Assembly (NCBI RefSeq): GCF_015356865.1
Contig: NZ_JAAFZA010000076.1
Coordinates: 1 to 41,695 of the forward strand
Length of the DNA: 41,695 nt
Reading direction: 5' to 3'
Source of the DNA: Catenulispora pinisilvae
GTDB lineage: Bacteria > Actinomycetota > Actinomycetes > Streptomycetales > Catenulisporaceae
In this document: positions 1 to 7,683 of the stretch, piece after piece
How the letters are laid out: every line of letters begins with the position of its first letter
Position numbering within the stretch: position 1 is the stretch's first letter
Made by a program: the position numbers and the translations under genes
Notes under the pieces: generated by a model
The model's database searches: none
What the model was told of the DNA's origin: nothing
What the model saw: the letters and a program-made list of their open reading frames with translations, nothing else

Positions 1-678
1 GCGTCCGCGACGCCCCGGCCGCGGTGATCGCCGCCGGGTTCGACGAGGCCGCCCGCCGCGACCCCGAACACCGCCGCCCCTGGATCGTCCTGATCGACGG
101 CCACTACCAGCAGTTGCGTCTGGTCCGTGCCGAGGCCGCCCGCCGCCAGGTGAAAGTCACCATCATCTGCGACTTCATCCATGTCCTGGAATACCTGTGG
201 AGGGCCGGATGGTGCTTCTTCACCGAAGGCGACACGGCCATCGAAGACTGGATCGCCACCCAAGCCCGCCGGGTGCTGGAAGGCAAAGCCGGGATCGCCG
301 CCGCCGCGATCCGCCGCAAAGCCACCGCACGCCACCTGGAGCCGGCACAACGCCGCGGCGCCGATATCACCGCCAACTACCTGCTGAAACTACGACCCCA
401 GCTACGCTACGACACCGCGTTGGCCGCCGGCTGGCCGATCGCCACCGGCGTCATCGAAGGCGCAGTCCGCCACCTGGTCAAAGACCGCATGGACATCACC
501 GGAGCCCGCTGGGGACTGACCGGAGCCGAAGCCATCCTCAAACTCCGCACCCTCACCACCAACGGCGACTTCGCAGACTACTGGCATTACCACCTACAGC
601 AAGAACAACACCGCACCCACCACAACCGCTACCGCCTCGCCCTCGCCGCCTAAACATCACTCCACAAGAGCCGCACCC
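1..678 (+). mobile_element. Right end of an ISKra4-family insertion sequence
   Basis: The window opens inside this element. It holds the 3' part of the transposase gene and a short tail; its left end lies outside the window. The right boundary is placed near 678 because the segment 655-678 ends in GAGCCGCACCC and the next bases resume a reading frame that matches Cas1 (R-R-L-Y-K-E-H-S-E-R-T-G-V). The exact edge, the terminal inverted repeat and any target duplication cannot be checked without the left end. The element interrupts a type I-E cas1 gene. Confidence 0.7.
3..653 (+). CDS. ISKra4-family transposase, C-terminal part
   Basis: DDE-type transposase that would catalyse cut or copy of its own IS. 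The frame is already open at the window edge, so the protein is 5'-truncated by the window and not necessarily in nature. Family signs are an Asp in the WIVLIDGH segment, the DFIHVLEYLW block, and the C-terminal block around ATGVIEGAVRHLVKDRM carrying the catalytic Glu, followed by DITGARWGL. The tail is rich in His, Gln and Arg, as usual for this family. The visible part has about 216 residues, so roughly half of the protein is seen. It stops (TAA at 651-653) about 25 bp before the presumed IS end, which fits the compact organisation of such elements. Identity of the family is well supported; activity is unknown. Confidence 0.85.
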   Translation, partial: VRDAPAAVIAAGFDEAARRDPEHRRPWIVLIDGHYQQLRLVRAEAARRQVKVTIICDFIHVLEYLWRAGWCFFTEGDTAIEDWIATQARRVLEGKAGIAAAAIRRKATARHLEPAQRRGADITANYLLKLRPQLRYDTALAAGWPIATGVIEGAVRHLVKDRMDITGARWGLTGAEAILKLRTLTTNGDFADYWHYHLQQEQHRTHHNRYRLALAA

Positions 679-1241
679 GAAGGCTTTACAAGGAGCATTC
701 CGAGCGAACAGGAGTGCCCTGGACCCGTCGCGAGTACCAACCGGGAGACGCGTTCGCCAAAGGCGACGACGTCAATCGGGTCCTATCGGCAGCCAACGCC
801 GCGCTCTATGGGATCTGTCACGCCGTGACCGCTGGGATTGGAGTAAGCCCGGCCCTGGGCTTCGTCCACACCGGATCGGCTGTCTCTTTCGTGCTCGACA
901 TTGCTGATCTCTACAAGGCCGAATACACAATCCCTCTAGCCTTCGACCTTGCTGCCGCCGGTCAAACTACAGAACGAGATGCGCGCCTCGGGTTCCGCCA
1001 GCGAGTCGCCGACGGAAAATTGCTCGGGCGGATTGTAAGGGACGTGAAGCTCTTGCTTACCCCAGCCGGGGAGAACATGATCGAAGTCGAAGAGAACACC
1101 CTGTGGGGCGATGCCGACAACACCGTGGCTGGTGGTACCAACTGGGCTGGGTGGGATGAATCCGTCCTCGATGAAGGACACTATCTTTCGGTGGTCGGGC
1201 CCCTCTTCGAGCCAGACAGTGGGGACGGTACTCGATCGTGA
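679..1241 (+). pseudogene. cas1: cas1 of type I-E CRISPR, 3' remnant cut by the IS
   Basis: C-terminal part (about 187 residues) of the Cas1e integrase, which inserts new spacers together with Cas2. The segment V-N-R-V-L-S-A-A-N-A-A-L-Y-G, the histidine in GFVHTG and the aspartates in VLDIADLYK correspond to the conserved C-terminal catalytic block of Cas1e (E. coli His208, Asp218, Asp221). The N-terminal half, including the catalytic glutamate, is missing: homology begins right after the IS end near 679. A GTG at 714 could start a fragment but would not give an active enzyme. The stop TGA (1239-1241) overlaps the GTG of cas2 at 1238, the usual coupling of the pair. Spacer acquisition from this copy should be dead unless another cas1 exists. 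Confidence 0.9.
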
Positions 1242-1528
1242 CTGTCATCATCCTGGTCGGCGCACCTGAGGGCTTGCGAGGGCACCTGACCCGTTGGATG
1301 GTGGAAGCTTCGGCAGGTGTGTTTGTCGGGTCGCCAAACCGCCGGCTGCGTGACTTCCTGTGGGGAACCCTGGAAGATCGAATCGCGGACGGCCAAGCGC
1401 TGATGATCGAGCCAGCCAGAAATGAACAAGGCTGGGCAATGCGAAGCGCCGGCCGGGACCGGTGGTATCCGGTCGACTTCGACGGACTGATTCTTTCGGC
1501 CCGGGAGCGACGGAAGGGGCGCGAGTAG
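1238..1528 (+). CDS. cas2: Cas2, type I-E (CasB-type adaptation subunit)
   Basis: Protein of 96 residues, normal for Cas2e. Cas2 is the dimeric centre of the Cas1-Cas2 integrase complex that captures spacers. The start MTVIILVGAPEGLRG is typical of I-E Cas2, as are the segment G-V-F-V-G-S-P-N-R-R-L-R-D and the tail W-Y-P-V-D-F-D-G-L. The gene is intact and starts with GTG overlapping the cas1 stop (GTGA), so it was translationally coupled to cas1. With cas1 destroyed upstream, its own expression would now depend on readthrough from the IS, and its partner is missing locally. No nuclease activity can be inferred from sequence alone. Confidence 0.9.
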   Translation: MTVIILVGAPEGLRGHLTRWMVEASAGVFVGSPNRRLRDFLWGTLEDRIADGQALMIEPARNEQGWAMRSAGRDRWYPVDFDGLILSARERRKGRE

Positions 1529-1736
1529 CGGCGGAAAGGCTAACCACACTGCGCTCGCTAGACCGCTACCAGTGGTTTTCCGAAGACCCGTAGATCCATT
1601 GACGCACAGGTGGCGGCGTCTCGACGTCGTATCCCGCGCACATCGGACCTACTGGCTTCGTACCGCATGTGTGACCGGACTACTCCTCTCATACCGGTTT
1701 GACTTGGACTGTCGGTATACCGTGATGGAGGCGGGG
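1529..1736. other. Spacer between cas2 and CRISPR array (trailer side)
   Basis: About 200 bp without a credible gene. In many I-E loci the leader lies here, but in this window the repeats run the other way and are most degenerate next to this segment, so I read it as the old (trailer) end. No clear promoter or A/T-rich leader was seen. A short patch at 1774-1792 (GAACT then GGTCGAC) looks like a further eroded repeat. Confidence 0.45.
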
Positions 1737-4700
1737 GAACTCCCGCTCATAAACGCGGTCGTCGCCGCGAACGGAACTCCGCTGTGGTCGACCCGGAGCT
1801 ACCCCGCTCGCGAGGGCCGACCTGACGCCGAGCTACCGCTGCTCGTGCGAGGCCGACACTATATGACCCGCTCCAAAGTCGGGCGGGCTGGAGCTGACCC
1901 CGTTCGCACGGGTCCGACATACAGCGGAAGTGAGGGAGTCAGGGCGCTGAAGAGCTATCCTCGCCTGCGCGGGGCCGACCGCTTCAACTACGCCTTGGCC
2001 GACGTTCTAAGAGAACTACCCCGCTCGTGCGGGGCCGACAAGCACCTGGACTTCCGCCGCTTCTATGAACGAGAGCTACCCCCGCTCGCGCGAGGCCGAC
2101 CCGTACCATGTTCGCGCTGAGAACCATAGGGAGGAGCTACCCCCGCTCGTGCGGGGCCGACGCCACTGGCGTCTCGCTGAACACCTCCTGGGGAGAGCTA
2201 CCCCCGCTCGCGCGGGGCCGACGCCACCGAGGACCGCGACGGTGACCGCGTCGCGGAGCTACCCCGCTCGCGCGGGGCCGACACCGACCGACCACGACCC
2301 GCGCGCCCCACTGAAGAGCTACCCCCGCTCGCGCGGGGCCGACGACGCCCGCAACGCAGATCAGCGGATACGGGACGAGCTACCCCCGCTCGCGCGGGGC
2401 CGACCATCAGAGCGCCGCCTTGTTCACCAGCGGCGGGGAGCTACCCCCGCTCGCACGGGGCCGACGCGATCAGCAATGCCGCAGCGCCGATCACCAGAGA
2501 GCTACCCCCGCTCGCGCGGGGCCGACCGCGATCCCGACCGCCAGCGGCTCGGACAGATGGAGCTACCCCCGCTTGCGCCGGGCCGACTGCTTCTTCCACG
2601 GGTCCAGACCGCTTGTGTCGGAGCTACCCCCGCTCGCGCGGGGCCGACGACCGCCGGCCCGGACTCTGGGTCCTTGCCCGCGAGCTACCCCCGCTCGCGC
2701 CGGGCCGACTCGGCCTCGGACACCATGATCACGAAAGCGTGGGAGCTACCCCCGCTCGCGCGGGGCCGACAAGCGGCAGCGCGCGCTGGGAAACCTGATC
2801 GAGGAGCTACCCCCGCTCGCGCGGGGCCGACCTCTTTGCCACGCTCGCTATGCCGCTGTACAGCGAGCTACCCCCGCTCGCGCGGGGCCGACCGGCCGGG
2901 TGGGATGAGTACACCGGCGGGCGGGGAGCTACCCCCGCTCGCGCGGGGCCGACGGCATGATGATCGAGACCCTGAAGTCTCGGAAGGAGCTACCCCCGCT
3001 CGCGCGGGGCCGACCCGTCCCTGCGACTAGCGTCCGGCCGAAAGAGTGAGCTACCCCCGCTCGCGCGGGGCCGACCCGCGAATCGCCTCGGCCAGCTTGT
3101 TCGCCCGGGAGCGACCCCCCGCTCGCGCGGGGCCGACTGACTGTGTTCCGGCCACACCGTATAAACCGCCGGTGGAGCTACCCCCGCTCGCGCGGGGCCG
3201 ACCGCTTCCAAGCGCTTAGACCACCGGCTCATGGTGAGCTACCCCCGCTCGCGCGGGGCCGACCGCCAAGAGCCCAGACGGATCAACCCTCATGAGGAGC
3301 TACCCCCGCTCGCGCGGGGCCGACAGTCCAGCTGCTCGCGGTCGGCTCGAACTGCCGGAGCTACCCCCGCTCGCGCGGGGCCGACTTCTCCAGGCAGGCG
3401 GCGGCGAGACCGTGGAAGGAGCTACCCCCGCTCGCGCGGGGCCGACCGGTTCCGGATCCTCGACGCCCGCGGCGCCTCCGAGCTACCCCCGCTCGCGCGG
3501 GGCCGACCGCCTCGTTCCAGGCGTCCAGGCCTTGGTCAAGGAGCTACCCCCGCTCGCGCGGGGCCGACAACTCGACTGCGTCGGTCCACTCCTCGGGATG
3601 GGAGCTACCCCCGCTCGCGCGGGGCCGACATGACGAAGGCTGCCTCGGACAAGGCGGCCAGGGAGCTACCCCCGCTCGCGCGGGGCCGACCGGTGGCGCG
3701 GATCGGCCGGGACCGGCGGGAGGGAGCTACCCCTGCTCGCGCGGGGCCGACCGAGCGTGACGACGCCGAAATCGGGCGCCCGAAGAGCTACCCCCGCTCG
3801 CGCGGGGCCGACTTCCACTTAAACCCGATCTCGGTGAACACGACGGAGCTACCCCCGCTCGCGCGGGGCCGACTCCTCGTCCGACGCCGGGGAGGCGACG
3901 GTTGAAGAGCTACCCCCGCTCGCGCGGGGCCGACGTCGACGGTATCCCCATAGCGCGGCTGTACTCGGAGCTACCCCCGCTCGCGCGGGGCCGACTTGAA
4001 CTCGGTCTGCGATGAGTACGTGTGCGCGGAGCTACCCCCGCTCGCGCGGGGCCGACAGCACTCCGGCGGCGTTGACGAAGCTCTCGCCGGAGCTACCCCC
4101 GCTCGCGCGGGGCCGACGGAGCCAAGGGGAACGCCATGAGCACCGACATCGAGCTACCCCCGCTCGCGCGGGGCCGACCGCAGGGCGTCCTTGGCGAGGA
4201 GGATCTGCGCGGAGCTACCCCCGCTCGCGCGGGGCCGACCAGCCGTAGAACTGCATACAAACTGTGTGATAGGAGCTACCCCCGCTCGCGCGGGGCCGAC
4301 ACCACGGCAAAGCGGTCGAACATCAGCAGGGTAGAGCTACCCCCGCTCGCGCGGGGCCGACGAGCTCTGATTCACACCCCGCGTTCGGGCTCCGGAGCTA
4401 CCCCCGCTCGCGCGGGGCCGACCCCGGCGACGACAGCAGCTACGGCTGCTTCCAGGAGCTACCCCCGCTCGCGCGGGGCCGACTCGGGGGAGGCAGTCAT
4501 GGACGAACCGACCTGGGAGCTACCCCCGCTCGCGCGGGGCCGACGGCACCAGCACCTCGGACAGCATCCTGCGGCGGGAGCTACCCCCGCTCGCGCGGGG
4601 CCGACGCTTGGTCGCGGCGACGTCGAGCGCGCAGAACAGAGCTACCCCCGCTCGCGCGGGCCTGGGGCGGCTACGGCCGGAACGCGAGCTACCCCCGCTC

Positions 4701-5079
4701 GCGCGGGGCCGACTACGTCTCTGACTACACCGAGGCAGACCCGGCGGAGCTACCCCCGCTCGCGCGGGGCCGACGGCTGGATCCTCGGCGACCTTTTACA
4801 AGCACTGGAGCTACCCCCGCTCGCGCGGGGCCGACAACGGCGGCCACCTGCTCGAAGCGCAGACCAAGGAGCTACCCCCGCTCGCGCGGGGCCGACCGGC
4901 GGCCAGCGCCGCGGTGTCGACGTGCGCGGGAGCTACCCCCGCTCGCGCGGGGCCGACCATGTAGTCCTCACGAATACCCCGCGACGGAGAGAGCTACCCC
5001 CGCTCGCGCGGGGCCGACGCGTACGTGATCGGGCTCGTGACCTGGCTGGTGGAGCTACCCCCGCTCGCGCGGGGCCGAC
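1737..5079 (-). CRISPR. Type I-E CRISPR array, about 55 repeats
   Basis: The 28-bp repeat begins GAGCTACCCCCGC and ends GCGGGGCCGAC on the plus strand. Read on the minus strand it begins GTCGGCCCCGC and ends GCGGGGGTAGCTC, the I-E form in which the last eight bases become the crRNA 5' handle; so crRNAs come from the minus strand. Hand counting gives 55 recognisable repeats from 1796 to 5079 with a 61-bp period, as in 29+32 I-E arrays. Repeats from about 2134 on are near-identical; those before 2100 are mutated, and 1737-1763 is a barely recognisable extra one. Irregular units: an 8-bp spacer at 1822-1829, a 29-bp repeat with a 37-bp spacer at 3109-3174, and a truncated unit at 4639-4685. No spacer was seen twice. 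Spacer targets are unknown. Confidence 0.97.
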
Positions 5080-5780
5080 CCTTCCTGAGCAGCGACTCTA
5101 CTGTGAGAAGAGTCGTTTTGGAGTCGGTCTCTCCTCAGCCACAGGTCGCCTTGCTCGTACCATTCCGGTCCTGCGGCTTGGGCCATGGTAGTGATCAGTA
5201 GGATGCTGAGTTCGCGCGGCTCGAAGTGTTTGAAGTTGGGCTTGATTGTCAGCGTTGCGATGCTGTCGGCGGCGAACAACTCGTGGACGGTGTTCATGGT
5301 GTCTGGGCCGCCGAAGGCAGCGGTCTCGGGTTCGTAGATTCCGGTTCGCCAGTTGGTCAGGTGGTGGTGCTGGGTTGCTTCATTCAGCACGCCGACCAGT
5401 TCTTGGGGCAGGCTGGTGCCAGGTGGAGTGAGAAGTCGAAGTCGCCAGCAGGGGTGATTGCGCAAGAACCACCAGGACCGGATTCGCTCCATGGCCTGAA
5501 GCCGCAGCAGCGTGGGCAGGACGTGTTCGATGAACACCTCCTCGGCCCGGGTCCAATCGGTGAACTGGATATAGAGGTGTTGCCAGGCGTCGTTGGCGGC
5601 CTGTTCCAGCGCAGCGCGCCCGGCTCGACGGTATATCGTGACGGCCTCGGTTAGTTTGATCGCGTCGAACTCAGCAGCTCGCCCGACCTTGGTCGTGGGT
5701 TCGTTGCCCAGGACAGTCCAAACGGCGGCTTCCACGCGAGCTATGTCGGCGCTTAGCTGATCAGCAGACACTTGTCCCAC
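5055..5780 (-). CDS. Thiopeptide-type bacteriocin biosynthesis protein (SpaB C-terminal domain)
   Basis: Stand-alone elimination-type domain of the split LanB family (241 codons). Such domains remove glutamate from glutamylated Ser/Thr to give dehydro-residues in lanthipeptides and thiopeptides. Diagnostic segments: W-Q-H-L-Y-I-Q-F-T-D-W, R-S-W-W-F-L-R-N-H-P-C-W-R-L-R-L, G-I-Y-E-P-E-T-A-A-F-G-G, H-E-L-F-A-A-D-S and P-E-W-Y-E-Q-G-D-L-W. The N-terminal 70 residues carry the usual helical lead-in. The frame overlaps the upstream LanC remnant (5753-5780). The last residues are not family-like, and the stop codon (TAG, plus strand 5055-5057) lies inside the first CRISPR repeat, so the natural 3' end was lost or replaced. 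With its LanC partner broken and no precursor nearby, it is probably a relic, though the catalytic core looks whole. Confidence 0.8.
   Translation of the reverse strand: MGQVSADQLSADIARVEAAVWTVLGNEPTTKVGRAAEFDAIKLTEAVTIYRRAGRAALEQAANDAWQHLYIQFTDWTRAEEVFIEHVLPTLLRLQAMERIRSWWFLRNHPCWRLRLLTPPGTSLPQELVGVLNEATQHHHLTNWRTGIYEPETAAFGGPDTMNTVHELFAADSIATLTIKPNFKHFEPRELSILLITTMAQAAGPEWYEQGDLWLRRDRLQNDSSHSRVAAQEGSAPRERG
5080..5140 (-). promoter_or_regulatory. Candidate CRISPR leader (leader-proximal flank)
   Basis: On the minus strand this segment lies just upstream of the least mutated end of the array, where a leader must be. It carries a perfect 6-bp inverted repeat (arms 5094-5099 and 5109-5114, 9-nt loop) about 15 bp from the first repeat. 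It is also read as the last codons of the SpaB-C gene, and those codons (after G-D-L-W-L-R-R-D) do not resemble the family, so this part may really be leader. It is not notably A/T-rich, and much of the original leader may have been lost. Confidence 0.4.
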
Positions 5781-6286
5781 CCGCCTTTCGGGGCTTGGTT
5801 TGTTGCGGCGGTCTGTAGTGCCAGGGCGGTCCCGGCTCGTCCTTCCAGCAGTCCTTGCGTTCGGCCCCGGGGTGCGTGGATGTGCTGGTGCATCAGGGTT
5901 TTGAACAGCAGGTCTGGACCGTTGGGTGTGGGCAGGTTTCGGATATGGCCGGTCCTGGCCGCCCAGGACTCGGTGACTTCAGCTGGAGGCTGGTCGGTCA
6001 GATTGAACGCCTGGTCACGCAGTAGACGCGGCACTGGGCCGGGGCTGTGGGGAACGCTGGACACGATCAGGGCGTCTCCGGCAGTTCCGGTGCCAGCGAT
6101 CGCAGTGGCGATGTGCAGTACGGACACTGCTGCCAGCGCCTCGGCGGTGGCCTGGCCGTCGGTATGCGCGGGGCTCTGAGCGGTAAAGGCCGGGCGGCCA
6201 GGATGATCATGCGGGCGGTGGATCTTGGATTGGGTGCGACCTCGCAGACTGATGTAGAGCTCAGCGCCGCCGAAGTCCTGGTGTGA
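5753..6286 (-). pseudogene. LanC-like lanthionine synthetase, decayed 3' part
   Basis: The C-terminus G-L-L-E-G-R-A-G-T-A-L-A-L followed by W-D-K-C-L-L-I-S is the standard end of LanC cyclases, and it is close to the intact LanC end in this window (G-F-L-E-G-S-A-G-T-A-L-A-L). The Cys-His zinc motif (CHG) and the W-C-Y-G motif that should precede it are absent. Upstream of about 6130 the frame stays open to a TGA near 6284, but the sequence is no longer LanC-like; a second frame holds A-R-M-I-I-L-A-A-R, which may be a shifted piece. I read this as a truncated, frameshifted cyclase gene. Order (LanC then SpaB-C) and the overlap with the next gene are those of small lanthipeptide operons. The uppermost 150 bp are the least certain. 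Confidence 0.6.
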
Positions 6287-6289
6287 GCC

Positions 6290-6455
6290 TCATTACACAC
6301 TTCATAAGGGTACTGATTTAATCCGGCCCCTGAGCGGTACTGATCGCCGATGGATACTCACGGTTACGAGTTGACTGCGGAGGTGATCTCGAACAGGCTG
6401 GCGAGGTCTCCGCGGCCCAGGCGGAGCCGCTACGAAACAAGGGGGATGTTCCACC
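6290..6455 (+). promoter_or_regulatory. Promoter region with direct repeat GGTACTGAT
   Basis: A locally A/T-rich stretch (6290-6320) lies upstream of the secreted-protein gene. The nonamer GGTACTGAT occurs twice, at 6309-6317 and 6336-6344, 27 bp apart, so the copies are on nearly the same face of the helix; it could be a regulator site. A strong Shine-Dalgarno (AAGGGGGA, 6439-6446) sits nine bases before the ATG at 6456. Confidence 0.3.
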
Positions 6456-6788
6456 ATGCGAAAATTCCTGGTCGCACTCATGCTGACCTTTGGGGTCACG
6501 TTTGGCCTGGGGATCGGCACGGCCAACGCGGCATCGGTCTCCAGCCATCAGACGCCCCATGCCATCGTTGCGACCGCTAATGCGGTCACGCCGTACAACT
6601 CGTCGGAGCCGCCGCCGTGCGGGCCGGGCAATGACGGGGCAATCTGGTATGACCCTTATACCGACTCTGAGTACCAGTGTGCGAACCTGAACGGCTCCTG
6701 GGGCTGGTACATCGTGGGCCGCACAAGCAACGGCGTGACTGACAACTCGGCGCCCGTCCGCGAGGCGGAGCTGCACACCCTGGCCTGA
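6456..6788 (+). CDS. Small secreted protein with signal peptide
   Basis: Protein of 110 residues. Residues 1-26 are a clear Sec signal peptide (MRKF, a hydrophobic run with L, V, F, G, then A-N-A-A), so the protein should be exported. The mature part has two cysteines, in P-P-P-C-G-P-G-N-D-G and Y-Q-C-A-N, with aromatic clusters I-W-Y-D-P-Y and W-G-W-Y-I-V; a disulfide between them is likely. This look is common in small extracellular proteins of Streptomyces but I cannot name a function. The start is fixed by the strong ribosome site AAGGGGGA. The next gene starts 11 bp after its stop, so the two form an operon. Confidence 0.7.
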   Translation: MRKFLVALMLTFGVTFGLGIGTANAASVSSHQTPHAIVATANAVTPYNSSEPPPCGPGNDGAIWYDPYTDSEYQCANLNGSWGWYIVGRTSNGVTDNSAPVREAELHTLA

Positions 6789-6799
6789 AGGAAGCGGCT

Positions 6800-7015
6800 G
6801 TGAACCCCGACGACGTACACCCGAACCGGGTCTACATCGACAAGCAACAGTTCACCGGACCGCTACGAGCAGCGATCATCAAGCGGCTCGGAGCCGGCGA
6901 CAAGTTCGGATTCAACTACACCGAGGACATGACTCGGGTGTGGATCGAACTCGATGAGCGCCACGATGCGGGTGTGGTCGTTGCGGCCGCGCTAGCCGAA
7001 GTATTCGAACAGTAG
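6800..7015 (+). CDS. Small conserved-looking protein of unknown function
   Basis: Seventy-one residues, GTG start preceded by AAGGAAG. No domain recognised. The protein is soluble, with a mixed acidic/basic surface and a C-terminal alanine/valine-rich helix (V-V-V-A-A-A-L-A-E-V-F). Third codon positions are strongly G/C, which argues that it is a real gene. It follows the secreted protein by 11 bp and is followed by a strong hairpin, so the two genes probably make one short transcript. It could be a cytoplasmic partner of the secreted protein, but that is only context. Confidence 0.6.
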   Translation: MNPDDVHPNRVYIDKQQFTGPLRAAIIKRLGAGDKFGFNYTEDMTRVWIELDERHDAGVVVAAALAEVFEQ

Positions 7016-7022
7016 GTATCTG

Positions 7023-7063
7023 GGCCAAGGAGTTGGTGATCCAGGGAGGACAACTCCTTGGCC
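7023..7063. terminator. Perfect 13-bp hairpin, likely bidirectional terminator
   Basis: Arms GGCCAAGGAGTTG (7023-7035) and CAACTCCTTGGCC (7051-7063) pair perfectly around a 15-nt loop. It lies 8 bp after the stop of the 71-residue gene and faces the minus-strand Mom-like pseudogene, so it could end transcription from both sides. There is no U tract, as often in actinobacteria. Confidence 0.75.
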
Positions 7064-7109
7064 TATGCCGTCGCTGGCGGCAGCTGCTGCTCTACCCCAC
7101 CAGTTTGCA

Positions 7110-7483
7110 CCACAATCCCGCGCACATCGCGGACCGCCAAGTGCTCGAAGGAGCTGGCCAGGAACCAGGTCTCGGCGTTGGCCGGGGCCAGGCCGCCGCT
7201 CCCGTCGGGGTTGCTGCCGCTCGCCGAGGATCACGAACCGGGACAGCTCTAGCGTCTGGACGTAGGGTTCTCAATCCGGCAGCGGGTTGGCCAGGACCTT
7301 CTTGTTCATTGGGATGCCGAACAGCGCCACACCGATCAGCGTCGAGGCGCTGCCTGCGGTGTGGAACAGGCCCAGTCGGAAGCGGTCAACGGCCCAGGAC
7401 GTGGCGTAGTGGTGGGTCATGGCGAAGCTGCGGGCGGCAGCCACGTCGATCGGCTTCACCACGTAGTGCTGGTCAGGCCGCAT
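7110..7483 (-). pseudogene. Mom-like / GNAT-type protein, broken
   Basis: From an ATG at 7483 (minus strand) the first 70 codons give a family-like start: a histidine pair in M-T-H-H-Y-A, then V-D-R-F-R-L-G-L-F and G-V-A-L-F-G-I-P-M-N. This resembles phage Mu Mom-type and related GNAT proteins, which modify adenine in DNA or act as acetyltransferases. A TGA at 7271-7273 stops the frame. The same frame then continues with E-P-Y-V-Q-T-L-E-L-S-R-F-V-I-L-G-E, and after a frameshift another frame gives A-N-A-E-T-W-F-L-A-S-S-F-E-H-L. Both pieces are what the family has next. So there are at least two lesions and the gene is dead. Family assignment is from memory of motifs. Confidence 0.55.
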
Positions 7484-7683
7484 ATCCAGATCATTCTGAC
7501 GGCAATTGACTGCCGGTGGGATCGTGAGTTCTCGTGTGGCTGCGCTTCGCCTACGTCCTGGCCGTCCGCATCGTAGCCGCGCTGGAGTTCGTCTGTTCGT
7601 TGCCCCGGATATGTCCTGCGCTGGTACCGCGGACCTGCTGCGGTGCCGCTGGGCGAAGAAGTCTCGCCCGAAGAACGAGCTCC

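Noticed and set aside
197-907. 236-codon Arg/Pro/His-rich frame over the transposase and cas1
   Set aside because: Shadow of the transposase and cas1 in another frame, spanning the IS boundary.
1529-1736. Leader sequence between cas2 and array
   Set aside because: Position is classical, but repeat polarity and repeat decay put the leader at the other end.
2065-5191. Long open frames inside the CRISPR array coding for P-R-S-R-G-A-D / P-P-L-A-R-G-R / P-A-R-A-G-P-T repeats
   Set aside because: They are translations of the repeat; the 61-bp period shifts the frame each unit. No start signals or codon bias.
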